Shown: one piece after another, positions 1 through 8,402 of the stretch
Numbering within the stretch: the stretch's first letter is position 1
Layout: the number at the start of each line of letters is the position of its first letter
Assembly: GCA_038532735.1 (NCBI GenBank)
Contig: JBCBAC010000009.1
Span: forward strand, 1 to 64,000
Direction: 5' to 3'
DNA from: JAHTBL01 sp038532735
GTDB lineage: Bacteria > Pseudomonadota > Alphaproteobacteria > Rhodobacterales > Rhodobacteraceae
Length of the DNA: 64,000 bases
Translations under genes and position numbers: made by a program
The notes under the pieces: generated by a model
The model's database searches: none
What the model was told of the DNA's origin: nothing
Seen by the model: only the letters and a program-made list of their open reading frames with translations

Positions 1-179
1 CCGCCCCAAGCGGATGGTTAGTGAAATGATGTGATACGCACTTAAAAAGACGTTTCCCTTTCAGAATCGAACAATAACAAGAACCCAAACCCGAAGAGCG
101 CTGATCGAAGAAAGTCTTCTTTTGCAACAGGGTGCAAATTACCCTCATGTTGGCATGCGGGCAAAGGACCCAAACCACA

Positions 180-485
180 TCAGCCATCTCGAAAAGCTTG
201 CATGACATGAATGAAAGCCTCGCGTTCAGCCTCCGCCCGGGATATGCCTGCGTCGTATTGCAGGATTGCCGCCCGTTCTGTGAAGGCGTCAAGAGCGATA
301 GGATCAAGAGCCATGTACTCTGCGACAAGCGACTTCTGCGACAGATCAGATTTTCGTAATTGCGTCAGGGTGTTATCTGTCGTTTTTTGCGGCTGATACC
401 CGGTGTTTGTCGCAGGCTCCAGTGTCGGCGGTGACGATGCTCGGTTGTCAGCCACATCCATGTCGAAGGTAAAGAGCTTATACAT
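180..485 (-). CDS. Small hypothetical protein coupled to DUF3987 gene
   Basis: I do not recognise this 101-residue protein. The chosen ATG at 485 overlaps the TAA stop of the upstream DUF3987 gene (478-480), which suggests translational coupling. A longer reading to 569 would overlap the upstream gene by about 90 bases and is less likely. The product is polar, with a Ser/Pro/Thr-rich segment (about residues 15-40) and a helical C-terminal half, and shows no signal peptide or membrane segment. It probably belongs to the integrative element. Confidence 0.55.
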   Translation of the reverse strand: MYKLFTFDMDVADNRASSPPTLEPATNTGYQPQKTTDNTLTQLRKSDLSQKSLVAEYMALDPIALDAFTERAAILQYDAGISRAEAEREAFIHVMQAFRDG

Positions 486-1965
486 CCGAGACGACCCTCC
501 AGGTCTGAGCAGTCTTTTTGCCGCCCGTGCTTCGCACGGGTTCGCGCACAACCCAATGATTTGTCTCAAGAATGTTCAGCAGCGTCTCGACCATCTTTGT
601 ATCGCGGATTGCAGCCGGTCCATTCCGAACAATTGTTCGTTTGTCGAAGGATCGGTTCGGGAACTTTAATTGCAGCCAAACCCGCAAGCGCTCCGCCGTC
701 TGCAAGTTTAGATCAACTTGGCCGGCATCGAGAGCGCGCTGTGCCTCGGAGACATACCAAGCTGTAAGTTGGATGGCGTCGATCATCACTGCCGGGGTCA
801 CAACCTGCGTCTTGGCATCCTTCAGCAGCGCCAGCACCCCCGCGATGCGCGCTGCTTGTTCGGCGGCCTTCGATGCAAAACCCGTTATATGTGCTAGATC
901 GCCATCTTTGTGCTGTTGACGCTCAACCTCATTCGCAAAAACGACAAGCAGAGACCGCGCTTGGGGCGCCAGTTTCACTAAGGGCGGAGCAAGTTCACGT
1001 GGATTTCCAGAATCGCTCGGCGGTAGCGACAGCAAATTGCTGATCAGCCCGTGAAACTCGGCGAGCTTTTCCAGTGCAGCGGAGCGCTTTTCAAAATCCT
1101 CTTTGGCTTCGGAGATAAACCGTTTACCGATCCGACTTTCTGGGTAGGCGATAAGACAGCGCGACAAGAAACCCTGATCGCGCAGGGTCTCATTGCTGAA
1201 CACACTCTCTGCGACGCCATCCTGTAACATTACATGCAGGCACCCCCGACGATGACGGAAAGTCGTCAACTCGTGACCGGCCCGTGTTCGGTTCAACGGA
1301 GCTGCATCCCAAAGCTTCGACAGCCCGGCGGCGGATTTAAGCTGGTTTTCCTTACTCATGGCGTGCCCGCCAAAAAACTGCCCGCCCTCATCCGAGAAGA
1401 TACCGACCGAAGGGTCGCCGTCTTCAAAATGATGCAGCAAGCCCTCATAGGTCATATCCGACAAAATCTTTCGGGGGACAATTGGGGCGATTGGCGCTTG
1501 CGGGACATTGCTGTCGATCACTGCGTCGCCTTCACTGCCGCTGTGCGCTTTCACATGTTTGCGGTGCATGTTCTCAAACACCTCCCGCTCGAAGGTGTAG
1601 GTATCGCGGCAACGAACATAGGCTGTGAATTGATCTTCTTCCCAAGCTTGAACCGGCTTTATGGCCAGCTTATCGCAGGAAGACTTGCGCTCACCCGAGG
1701 CTGCGACAGTGAGAAGGAAAAGACTAAGAGGGGCTTGTCCAACAAGCGTTTCCACGTCAGCTAGCGGTTGCGTGGCAAGTGACGACACGGCCAGCAGAGA
1801 CTGAAAACCGATCTCCACAGGGGCTTGTGTCAAATCTGCCAATGCCTGCGTTGGTGCGCGCAGCGGTCCGAGATGCGCTATGGGAAGTGGCAGCCCTTTC
1901 GGCTGTGGGCGCAAGAGTGGCTCTGGCAAAGTTGGCTCGTGAAAATTGGATTGGTCTTTGGCCAA
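478..1965 (-). CDS. DUF3987 family P-loop protein (YfjI-like)
   Basis: The 495-residue product fits the DUF3987/YfjI group, which is common on prophages, satellites and integrative elements and resembles replicative helicase/primase-helper ATPases. A degenerate Walker-A-like stretch SGERKSS sits near residue 90, and an acidic SDEGG motif lies about 100 residues later, where a Walker B is expected. The N-terminal 60 residues are Pro/Leu-rich. It is followed by a small overlapping ORF and lies upstream of the integrase gene on the same strand (gap 313 bases). The element assignment rests on this context. A role in element replication is inferred from the family. Confidence 0.7.
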   Translation of the reverse strand: MAKDQSNFHEPTLPEPLLRPQPKGLPLPIAHLGPLRAPTQALADLTQAPVEIGFQSLLAVSSLATQPLADVETLVGQAPLSLFLLTVAASGERKSSCDKLAIKPVQAWEEDQFTAYVRCRDTYTFEREVFENMHRKHVKAHSGSEGDAVIDSNVPQAPIAPIVPRKILSDMTYEGLLHHFEDGDPSVGIFSDEGGQFFGGHAMSKENQLKSAAGLSKLWDAAPLNRTRAGHELTTFRHRRGCLHVMLQDGVAESVFSNETLRDQGFLSRCLIAYPESRIGKRFISEAKEDFEKRSAALEKLAEFHGLISNLLSLPPSDSGNPRELAPPLVKLAPQARSLLVVFANEVERQQHKDGDLAHITGFASKAAEQAARIAGVLALLKDAKTQVVTPAVMIDAIQLTAWYVSEAQRALDAGQVDLNLQTAERLRVWLQLKFPNRSFDKRTIVRNGPAAIRDTKMVETLLNILETNHWVVREPVRSTGGKKTAQTWRVVSDV

Positions 1966-2278
1966 GGTGTTTGAAACCTCCGTTTTAAAAATAGCTCTGC
2001 CATGACCTGAATAGTTGCATTCAAGCCTATGCGAACCTGGTGACGTCGCATTTGGGGAGCCCGCGCCTCCCGATCCGAACCGGGGCGCGTGGCTGCATGA
2101 AGAGTGCTCACTCGAGATGTGATGACTCTGGCGACATAAGAAAACAAAAAAAGGTTGAGTAAAAACGTACGCATGGCGCGGTGACTATTCTTCCGCAACA
2201 CCCTTTGAAGTGTGAGAAACTACCTGGGCTGCGCACGATTCTGGTACGGAGGGCCTGTTTACGCTCCATGGAACAGGC
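1966..2278. other. Intergenic region within the integrative element
   Basis: This 313-base stretch separates the integrase stop from the DUF3987 start. It should carry the DUF3987 promoter on the minus strand. I see no convincing gene: an ORF reading through it into the DUF3987 gene is Arg/His-rich and looks like a shadow. No clear terminator or repeat was found. Confidence 0.5.
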
Positions 2279-3595
2279 CTAAAGCGCGATCTCTTTCAAA
2301 GCGTCACGCCTTAATGCAAGCCCGCCGCCTTCACCGTAAACAGGCCGCTTGTATTTGTGGCCGAGGATATCCGCCCGCACACGATCATCAATCCCGGCAA
2401 TGAGCAGAGCGTCTTCAACGTAATGCCGCAAGCAGTAAGCCGTATGCGCGGGTGTCTCTTTCAGCTCATTAATCTCCAGGTATTTGTTCACCAGATTCGA
2501 CCAGCTCGTGGCCTTGTGCTGATACCTTTGGATACCACCGCGCGCCACGATCCTTTGTGCGGCAGCAAGTGACACACCTAGCAAGGGAATCTCGCGGGCC
2601 GTATGACGTTGCTTGAGTTCGCGCCCGTGCGGGGCTACGCGCAGAAACGGAATGGGGTTATCCAGGCAAAAGTCTTCTAGCGGGCATGAGAGCACTTCAG
2701 ACGGCCTCAGGCCTGTGTTGATCAGAACTAGGAATGCATCCCTTGCCTCGACATTGAGGCCATCCAGCGCACATGGGGCAAGCAATCGATCTTTGATCCA
2801 TTGCTGCGAGAAAGGCGGCCGAGTAACCAATGGATCTATGGCTTTGTCAAACCGCAGCCTCGCGAAAGGGTTCTCTAGATCGGAATGACCTTTGAGTTCG
2901 GACCATTGTCGAATGATTTGTGATAGATGCCCGAAGTCCTTGTTTGCAGTCTCCGCCCGGGTCTCGCCTGTCTCGATCCGCGTCGCCCACCAGGCCCGAA
3001 ACGCGAGTGCATCTTCCCGCGTGATCCTGTCGATGCCAGCCTTTACTCGCTTGGGAACCGCCTTCTCGAAATTGGACACCGCGCGTTCTCTTGGCAGGCG
3101 CCATAGATGCCTTTGACGCTCTGACTTGCGCAGGTGCCGCGTCTTGGTGAGGTCAATGAATTCCTCAAAGACAATGCGTAGCGGCGGAAGAGCAATTTGA
3201 GCGCCACCAAGGATGGCCTCCCCGACTTCTGGCGGTGTCGGTTCAGACATAGCAGCCGCCGCGGCCAACAGCCGGGGCAAATTTTCCTCGAATGTGCGCT
3301 GAAGCAACATATCGCTTGGCACGTAATCAAAGCCGTGGCTTTCGGCCATTTTCTTGGCAGCGGCGTATTTCTCGTGAGCCAACGCCTCCTCGCCCAACTC
3401 CAGCATGTGCCATTCCGAGCGTTTTAGCTCTTCAAGTTCGAAGGCCTTACGCTTTGCAACGCTCAAGTCGGCCGTCCGTAGAGCCTGCCGAACCTGCCGA
3501 ACCGGTTGCCCAGATTTACCCAACACTTTCCCTAAGAGATGCTTGGGCACGTTCATCACGAAGTAGTACCGGCCTCGATCCAACGTCAGTCCCAT
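2279..3595 (-). CDS. Tyrosine recombinase/integrase
   Basis: A site-specific recombinase of 438 residues that would integrate and excise the element at the neighbouring tRNA-Ser. The N-terminus (YYFVMNVPKHL) resembles the DUF6538 domain found in front of many phage-type integrases. The catalytic set is readable: box I Arg297 in TGLRPSE, a Lys near 328, Tyr387-x-x-Arg390 in YCLRHY (Tyr in place of the usual box II His), His413 in LGHK and the nucleophile Tyr420. The start at 3595 is preceded by AGGAGGT at good spacing. Transcription runs away from the tRNA. It appears intact. Confidence 0.9.
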   Translation of the reverse strand: MGLTLDRGRYYFVMNVPKHLLGKVLGKSGQPVRQVRQALRTADLSVAKRKAFELEELKRSEWHMLELGEEALAHEKYAAAKKMAESHGFDYVPSDMLLQRTFEENLPRLLAAAAAMSEPTPPEVGEAILGGAQIALPPLRIVFEEFIDLTKTRHLRKSERQRHLWRLPRERAVSNFEKAVPKRVKAGIDRITREDALAFRAWWATRIETGETRAETANKDFGHLSQIIRQWSELKGHSDLENPFARLRFDKAIDPLVTRPPFSQQWIKDRLLAPCALDGLNVEARDAFLVLINTGLRPSEVLSCPLEDFCLDNPIPFLRVAPHGRELKQRHTAREIPLLGVSLAAAQRIVARGGIQRYQHKATSWSNLVNKYLEINELKETPAHTAYCLRHYVEDALLIAGIDDRVRADILGHKYKRPVYGEGGGLALRRDALKEIAL

Positions 3596-3613
3596 CCAAA
3601 AACCTCCTGCACC

Positions 3614-3647
3614 GATCCCGCAGGTATGCGGGAATTCATGCGGGATC
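3614..3647. repeat. Nested palindromes upstream of the integrase gene
   Basis: GATCCCGCA at 3614-3622 is matched by its reverse complement TGCGGGATC at 3639-3647, and a third partial copy TGCGGG at 3627-3632 forms a tight CCCGCA-ggta-TGCGGG hairpin. The site lies 19 bases upstream of the integrase start and about 100 bases from the tRNA, so it could be an operator for the integrase, an arm-type recombinase site or an excisionase site. No function is shown. Confidence 0.5.
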
Positions 3648-3745
3648 TTATAAGGGAAACGCCGGCTACAATGCGTAAACGCACCGTTCGGTCATTGAAA
3701 TAATTGGGTTTTCTGAAATCCAGAGCGTACATAGGATCAGCTTAG

Positions 3746-3835
3746 TGGCGGAGCGACAGGGATTCGAACCCTGGAGACGGTTTCCCGCCTACACACTTTC
3801 CAGGCGTGCGCCTTCGACCACTCGGCCACCGCTCC
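3746..3835 (-). tRNA. tRNA-Ser(GGA)
   Basis: A 90-base serine tRNA with a seven-base acceptor stem beginning GGAGCGG, anticodon loop CTGGAAA (anticodon GGA), a long variable arm, a T-arm with GGTTCGAATCC, discriminator G and an encoded CCA (3746-3748). It decodes UCC/UCU. Its 3' end faces the integrase and is the probable attachment site of the integrative element. Confidence 0.95.
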
Positions 3836-3881
3836 GTGAGGGGGTGCATACAATCGTGCGGGCGCGGTGCGCAAGTGGAAA

Positions 3882-4253
3882 CTAGGGGGCTTTGCTGCGG
3901 ACCGACAAAAGTGCTGCGGCAAAGGGAATTTCCACGGCGACGCCGACAAGGATTTCCGGCCCCACAGCGCCGGTTGTCAGCGAATAGAGCCCGGTTGCCG
4001 CGATGCCCAGCAGCAAAAGGGCTGTGCCATCTGTGAGCACGCGGCGGGCGGGCGACGGCTCCAGATTTCGGATCGCCCACATCATGTAGGCCAGCCCTAA
4101 AAACATGGGCGACGCGCGCCGGGTGATGAACTGAGCGCTATCTTCGGTCGTGATGCCGTAACCCGTCAGATAGACGGTCGGCGCAAAGCATAGAACGATG
4201 AAAAGCCCGGCAAAGAGCAGACCGTTGAGAGCGATGGCGAGCCGGTAGCTCAT
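3882..4253 (-). CDS. Small integral membrane protein
   Basis: A 123-residue protein with about four hydrophobic segments (near residues 5-30, 48-65, 75-97 and 100-117), hence probably an inner-membrane protein. The layout resembles short DUF4345-like proteins, but I cannot assign a family firmly. Its start overlaps the AlaX stop by four bases (ATGA), so it is the last gene of the trg-cysK-mscS-alaX run. Function unknown. Confidence 0.75.
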   Translation of the reverse strand: MSYRLAIALNGLLFAGLFIVLCFAPTVYLTGYGITTEDSAQFITRRASPMFLGLAYMMWAIRNLEPSPARRVLTDGTALLLLGIAATGLYSLTTGAVGPEILVGVAVEIPFAAALLSVRSKAP

Positions 4254-4972
4254 CCCGCCTCGAGATGCAGATTAACCCGGCGGTTCTGCTTGCCTTTGTT
4301 CTCAATCTTGCCCAAACGCACCGCGCCAATTTCTGCGGTGGAGGCGACATGGGTGCCACCGCAGGGCTGCAGATCGACCTGATCGGCCCCTTCGCCTATT
4401 CCGATCAGCCGCACCTTGCCGCTGCCCATGGGGGGCATCACGGACATGGTTTTGACCAGCTCCGGATTGGCTTGCAGCTCGGCATCGGTGATCCAACCCT
4501 CAGTCACACGCAGATCGCGCATGATGAGGGCGTTCAGCTCGGCCTCGAGCGCGTCGCGATCCTCGGGCGGCTCAGGCATCATGAAATCCAGACGCCCCTT
4601 CTCGACACCGATGGCACCGCCGGTCACGGGCAGCGGGATCACGACCGACAGCAAATGAAGCGCGGTGTGCACGCGCATGTGACGGTGCCTACGGTCCCAG
4701 TCGAGATGTTGTACGACATCAGCGCCAATGACGGGCATCGGTGCAGGCTCTGCAGGAACCAGCACGACGGTGCCGCCCTCCCCCTTGACGGTAGTTGCGA
4801 TCTGAAGCGCGCCACCATCCCAAACCAAACGCCCGTTGTCACCGGGCTGTCCGCCGCCGGTGGGGTAAAAGATCGTTCGATCCAGAATGATGCCGCCCTC
4901 GTCAGTCAGCGCTGTGACCCGCGCTGGCGCGTCGCGCAGATACGGATCAGAGCGGAAGAGAAGCTCACTCAT
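4250..4972 (-). CDS. Alanyl-tRNA editing protein AlaX
   Basis: A free-standing editing domain (240 residues) related to the C-terminal part of alanyl-tRNA synthetase. It hydrolyses Ser or Gly wrongly attached to tRNA-Ala in the cytoplasm. The zinc-binding editing motifs are readable: HTALH near residue 102 and CGGTH near 205. The start overlaps the MscS-type gene stop by eight bases and the stop overlaps the next gene by four, so expression is probably coupled. The length fits the AlaX-M type. Confidence 0.9.
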   Translation of the reverse strand: MSELLFRSDPYLRDAPARVTALTDEGGIILDRTIFYPTGGGQPGDNGRLVWDGGALQIATTVKGEGGTVVLVPAEPAPMPVIGADVVQHLDWDRRHRHMRVHTALHLLSVVIPLPVTGGAIGVEKGRLDFMMPEPPEDRDALEAELNALIMRDLRVTEGWITDAELQANPELVKTMSVMPPMGSGKVRLIGIGEGADQVDLQPCGGTHVASTAEIGAVRLGKIENKGKQNRRVNLHLEAG

Positions 4973-7289
4973 CAGACGCAGCTCCTTTCAGGGTTTCAGG
5001 GTTACGCAACCAGACATCACGCTGCGCGAACGGTATCTCGATTCCCTCTTTGGCAAAACGTTCTGCAATGGCGTGGTTCATGTCAGACTTCACGCTGAGC
5101 ACCCAATTCACATCACGCAAGATCGCGCGGATCTCAAAGTCGAGGCTGTCTGCCCCAAACCCTTGAAAGAGCACGGCGGGTGCAGGGTTGGCCAGAACCA
5201 TCGGGTGGTCTTTTGCAATCTCCATCAGGATATCGGCGACCCATCTTGTGTCTGTGCCGTAGGCCACACCGACAGGGACGATCACCCGCCCGACAGAGTT
5301 GCCATGGGTCCAGTTCGTGACCATACCCGACACGAAATCAGCGTTGGGAACGATCACATCGGTGCGGTCGAACGTCTCGATCCGGGTGGAGCGGACTGAG
5401 ATATCACGCACGATACCCATCTGGCCACCTACCTCGATCCAGTCGCCTTCGGATATCGGGCGCTCAATCAGCAGGATGATTCCGGACACGAAGTTGGAGA
5501 CGATGTTTTGCAGACCAAAGCCAATACCAACCGAAAGCGCACCCGCCACAATCGCCAGCGATGACAGGTCAATCCCTGCAGCTGTGATGGCGATCAGTGC
5601 CGCGAGAAAAATCCCCACATAGCCGAGTCCCGAGACAACGGCATTCTGACCGCCCAGATCAAGTTTTGTCTTGGGCAGAACCGAATTGCGCAACGTGCCT
5701 TGGATAAGACGCGTGACGGCATAGCCCGCAGAGAAAATCAGCGCAAAGGCAAGGAAATTGCTTGGAGAGATCTGCGTCTCGCCAATGCGGATCCCGTTCT
5801 GGAACTGTGTCCAAAGCTCGGTCAGATCGGCGACGCGCGCGCCCCAGATCAGCGCCAAAAGCGGCAAGGCCGCGACGCTGACGCAGAGCCCGATCAGCAC
5901 CGGTATCAGGGAATCCTGCGGCACCTCCCGACGCCGTGTGACGAGGGCGTAAAGCTGGCTGATCATGTCCTGAACAACGACAATCAATGCCAGCAAGCCC
6001 AAGGATAACAGCGACGGGTAAATCAAGAAATGCGCGGCTTGTGTATAGCCAATAGCGCCAAGAATAGGGCCTGCAAAACCAACTAGAATGACGGCGCGAC
6101 CCAGAAGGCCCATCACCCTGTTGCGGTAGGGTTGCGTCGCTTCCGTGCCTTCGGCCGTCGCAGTTTCGGAACGCGCACCGATACGGATCATGCGGCCCAG
6201 CCGGGTCAGCGCGAAGCCAAGCGCCAAAAGGAACGGGAAGGCCACAATACTGCGGGTCGCGTCGCTCCAGTTCTCGAACTCGGCCAAGCTGATAAGGATG
6301 GCCACCACAAAGAAGATGCCACCCGCCAGTTGCACGTAGAACCTGCCGCGTCGGCGTATCTCGAACGGGACCTGAAGCAGGCCGTCAATCTCTGCACGGC
6401 GCGGGAATGTCAGCCGGCCCAGCCAGCGCGCGCCCAGATAAACCGCGCCCGCCACAGGCACGACATCAAGAATGGCATTGCCGCGTAGACCGACAAGCCC
6501 ACTATCAAAAACCGCCTCTACCAGAAGGACAAGGCCCAGCAACGGGATGATCGCCTGCCCGAGCGAGATCGCATAATGGGTCAAGCGCTGGCGCGCGGGG
6601 GATTGTTTGCGGTCCAGCCAAGCCTGTAACTGATCAAGCCACCGCCAACCCCGGAAAAGCGCGAGCATGGCCAGCAACAGATAAAGCAGAATCGTGGGCA
6701 GATTTTCCCGCAACTCGCGCTGTTGCACCGACGTGCCGTAGCTGGCGATAACTTCTTCGCCAACAGCGCGTATACTGGTCACAACGGAGGTTACTGCGGC
6801 CGCCCAATTGGCGGGGTTCAGAGGGGTCGGCCCCAGTTCCATAAGCGCATCGGCCTGACGTTCGCGAATGACGCGATCAATCTCTAAAATCAGACTGTCG
6901 GCTTGACTAAACGCTTCTTCTGCCTGCACTCGCGGTGACCGCAAAGCACTAAGCTGGGCGGTTAGCTCTGCACGACGTTCCGCAACCTCTGGCGGCTCGC
7001 TTTCGCCGTCTGCGGGTGGTGCGCCCAGTGCAGATAAGCGCGATTGCACGGTTCGAATCTGCGCAGCGTTGACATTTTGCCCTTGATCAAAGTCTTCGCG
7101 CCACTCCACCAGATCACTGCGCAACTGCTCCAACGCGGCGTTGGAGGCACGACCTGCCGCAATCGCTTCCTCGGCCCGCTCGGCCGTATCAGACCAAGCG
7201 CGGTATTGCTCAGCCGTGAGCGATTGCGCCCATGCAAGCGGCGCCAGCGCAATAAAGACGAGGGCAAGGCAAAGGCGCAGAAATGTCAT
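4965..7289 (-). CDS. Mechanosensitive channel, MscS family with DUF3772
   Basis: A large inner-membrane MscS-family channel (774 residues) expected to open on membrane tension and release solutes in hypo-osmotic shock. A signal peptide (ending LAPLAWAQS) is followed by a periplasmic DUF3772-like helical domain (about 25-190), a row of membrane helices, and the MscS core (about 560-760) with the pore-helix pattern LSVGIGFGLQNIVSNFVSG and the beta-domain motif IVPNADF. The start at 7289 overlaps the cysK stop (ATGA) and gives a clean signal peptide; a longer reading to 7337 runs into cysK. Confidence 0.92.
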   Translation of the reverse strand: MTFLRLCLALVFIALAPLAWAQSLTAEQYRAWSDTAERAEEAIAAGRASNAALEQLRSDLVEWREDFDQGQNVNAAQIRTVQSRLSALGAPPADGESEPPEVAERRAELTAQLSALRSPRVQAEEAFSQADSLILEIDRVIRERQADALMELGPTPLNPANWAAAVTSVVTSIRAVGEEVIASYGTSVQQRELRENLPTILLYLLLAMLALFRGWRWLDQLQAWLDRKQSPARQRLTHYAISLGQAIIPLLGLVLLVEAVFDSGLVGLRGNAILDVVPVAGAVYLGARWLGRLTFPRRAEIDGLLQVPFEIRRRGRFYVQLAGGIFFVVAILISLAEFENWSDATRSIVAFPFLLALGFALTRLGRMIRIGARSETATAEGTEATQPYRNRVMGLLGRAVILVGFAGPILGAIGYTQAAHFLIYPSLLSLGLLALIVVVQDMISQLYALVTRRREVPQDSLIPVLIGLCVSVAALPLLALIWGARVADLTELWTQFQNGIRIGETQISPSNFLAFALIFSAGYAVTRLIQGTLRNSVLPKTKLDLGGQNAVVSGLGYVGIFLAALIAITAAGIDLSSLAIVAGALSVGIGFGLQNIVSNFVSGIILLIERPISEGDWIEVGGQMGIVRDISVRSTRIETFDRTDVIVPNADFVSGMVTNWTHGNSVGRVIVPVGVAYGTDTRWVADILMEIAKDHPMVLANPAPAVLFQGFGADSLDFEIRAILRDVNWVLSVKSDMNHAIAERFAKEGIEIPFAQRDVWLRNPETLKGAASDE

Positions 7290-8320
7290 GCGTCCTCGAA
7301 CACCGTCGGGATGGTGGCAGGTGCGGCGGTCATCCAATCGGGAACCGGCAGGTTTTTGGACCGTAGAAACTCAGGGTTATAGAGCTTGGATTGGTAGCGC
7401 GTTCCGTAGTCGCACAGGATGGTGACAATTATATGGCCCGGCCCCATCTCTTTGGCCATGCGCACAGCTCCTGCGATGTTCACTCCGGTGGAGCCCCCCA
7501 TCACCAACCCTTCGTCACGCAGCAGATCAAAGATGATCGGCAGCGCCTCGGCGTCAGAAATGTTGAACGACATGTCCGGTGTGAACCCTTCGAGGTTCTT
7601 GGTGATACGACCCTGCCCGATGCCTTCGCTGATCGAGCTGCCTTCGGATTTCAGCACGCCTTCGGTGTAGAAGGAATGCAGCGCCGCCCCGTCCGGATCG
7701 GCCAAACCGACCTTCACACCTTTGGGCTGCAACACTGCGCCAACACCTGCCACCGTGCCGCCAGAACCTGCGGCACAGATGAAGCCATCCACCTTGCCGC
7801 CAGTCTGTTCCCAGATTTCCGGACCGGTCGTTTCGATATGGGCCTGCCGGTTCGCAGTATTATCGAACTGATTGGCCCAGATCGCCCCGTTTGGTTCGGT
7901 TTGTGCAAGTTTTTCCGCCAAACGCTGAGAATAACGCACATAATTATTTGGATTCTTATAGGGCGCAGCGGGGACTTGGACCAGCTCAGCGCCCGCAAGC
8001 ATCAGCATATCCTTCTTTTCCTGGCTCTGCGTCTCGGGGATCACGATCACGGATTTGAACCCCATGGAGGCCCCCACCAGAGCAAGCCCAATACCCGTGT
8101 TGCCCGCCGTGCCTTCGACAATCGTGCCGCCTGGTTTCAGAGCGCCCGAAGCAATGGCGTCGCGGATGATGAAGAGTGCGGCGCGGTCTTTCACCGATTG
8201 GCCGGGATTCATGAACTCCGCCTTACCGTAGATATCGCAGCCTGTCTCTTCGCTGACCGCATTGAGCCGGATCAATGGCGTGTTGCCAATAGCCGAAGCC
8301 AGATCTTTGTGAAGTGTCAT
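7286..8320 (-). CDS. cysK: Cysteine synthase (O-acetylserine sulfhydrylase)
   Basis: A fold-type II PLP enzyme (344 residues) that makes cysteine from O-acetylserine and sulfide. The PLP lysine lies in NPGQSVKDRAA near residue 42, the substrate loop is EGTAGNTGIG, and the phosphate-binding glycine loop is GSGGTVAG. The C-terminus (SKNLPVPDW) is longer than in the shortest CysK types. The start at 8320 gives the canonical N-terminus with IGNTPLIRL. It lies downstream of trgB and trgA; trgAB-cysK is the locus known in Rhodobacter sphaeroides to confer tellurite resistance. The mscS-type gene overlaps its stop by four bases. Confidence 0.92.
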   Translation of the reverse strand: MTLHKDLASAIGNTPLIRLNAVSEETGCDIYGKAEFMNPGQSVKDRAALFIIRDAIASGALKPGGTIVEGTAGNTGIGLALVGASMGFKSVIVIPETQSQEKKDMLMLAGAELVQVPAAPYKNPNNYVRYSQRLAEKLAQTEPNGAIWANQFDNTANRQAHIETTGPEIWEQTGGKVDGFICAAGSGGTVAGVGAVLQPKGVKVGLADPDGAALHSFYTEGVLKSEGSSISEGIGQGRITKNLEGFTPDMSFNISDAEALPIIFDLLRDEGLVMGGSTGVNIAGAVRMAKEMGPGHIIVTILCDYGTRYQSKLYNPEFLRSKNLPVPDWMTAAPATIPTVFEDA

Positions 8321-8402
8321 GCGCCCTGCCCTTTCGCGTCTATGACCTAAGATGTAACGAGGCGATGTCGTGACCTCAAGCACACATCCTTGCGCGATGG
8401 CC

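Larger units (their letters stand above)
1..3745. mobile_element. End of an integrative element inserted at tRNA-Ser
   Basis: A tyrosine recombinase gene lies about 150 bases from the 3' end of tRNA-Ser(GGA), the usual arrangement when an element has integrated into a tRNA gene. The other genes on this side (a DUF3987 P-loop protein and a small coupled ORF) are typical accessory-element cargo, and the sequence is visibly less GC-rich than the chromosome to the right. The right border should be the 3' part of the tRNA, near 3746. The left border, with its copy of the tRNA 3' end, is not in the window, so element type and size are unknown. Confidence 0.7.

Noticed and set aside
1878..2201. 107-codon minus-strand frame upstream of the DUF3987 gene
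   Set aside because: It overlaps the DUF3987 gene out of frame and has random-like composition.
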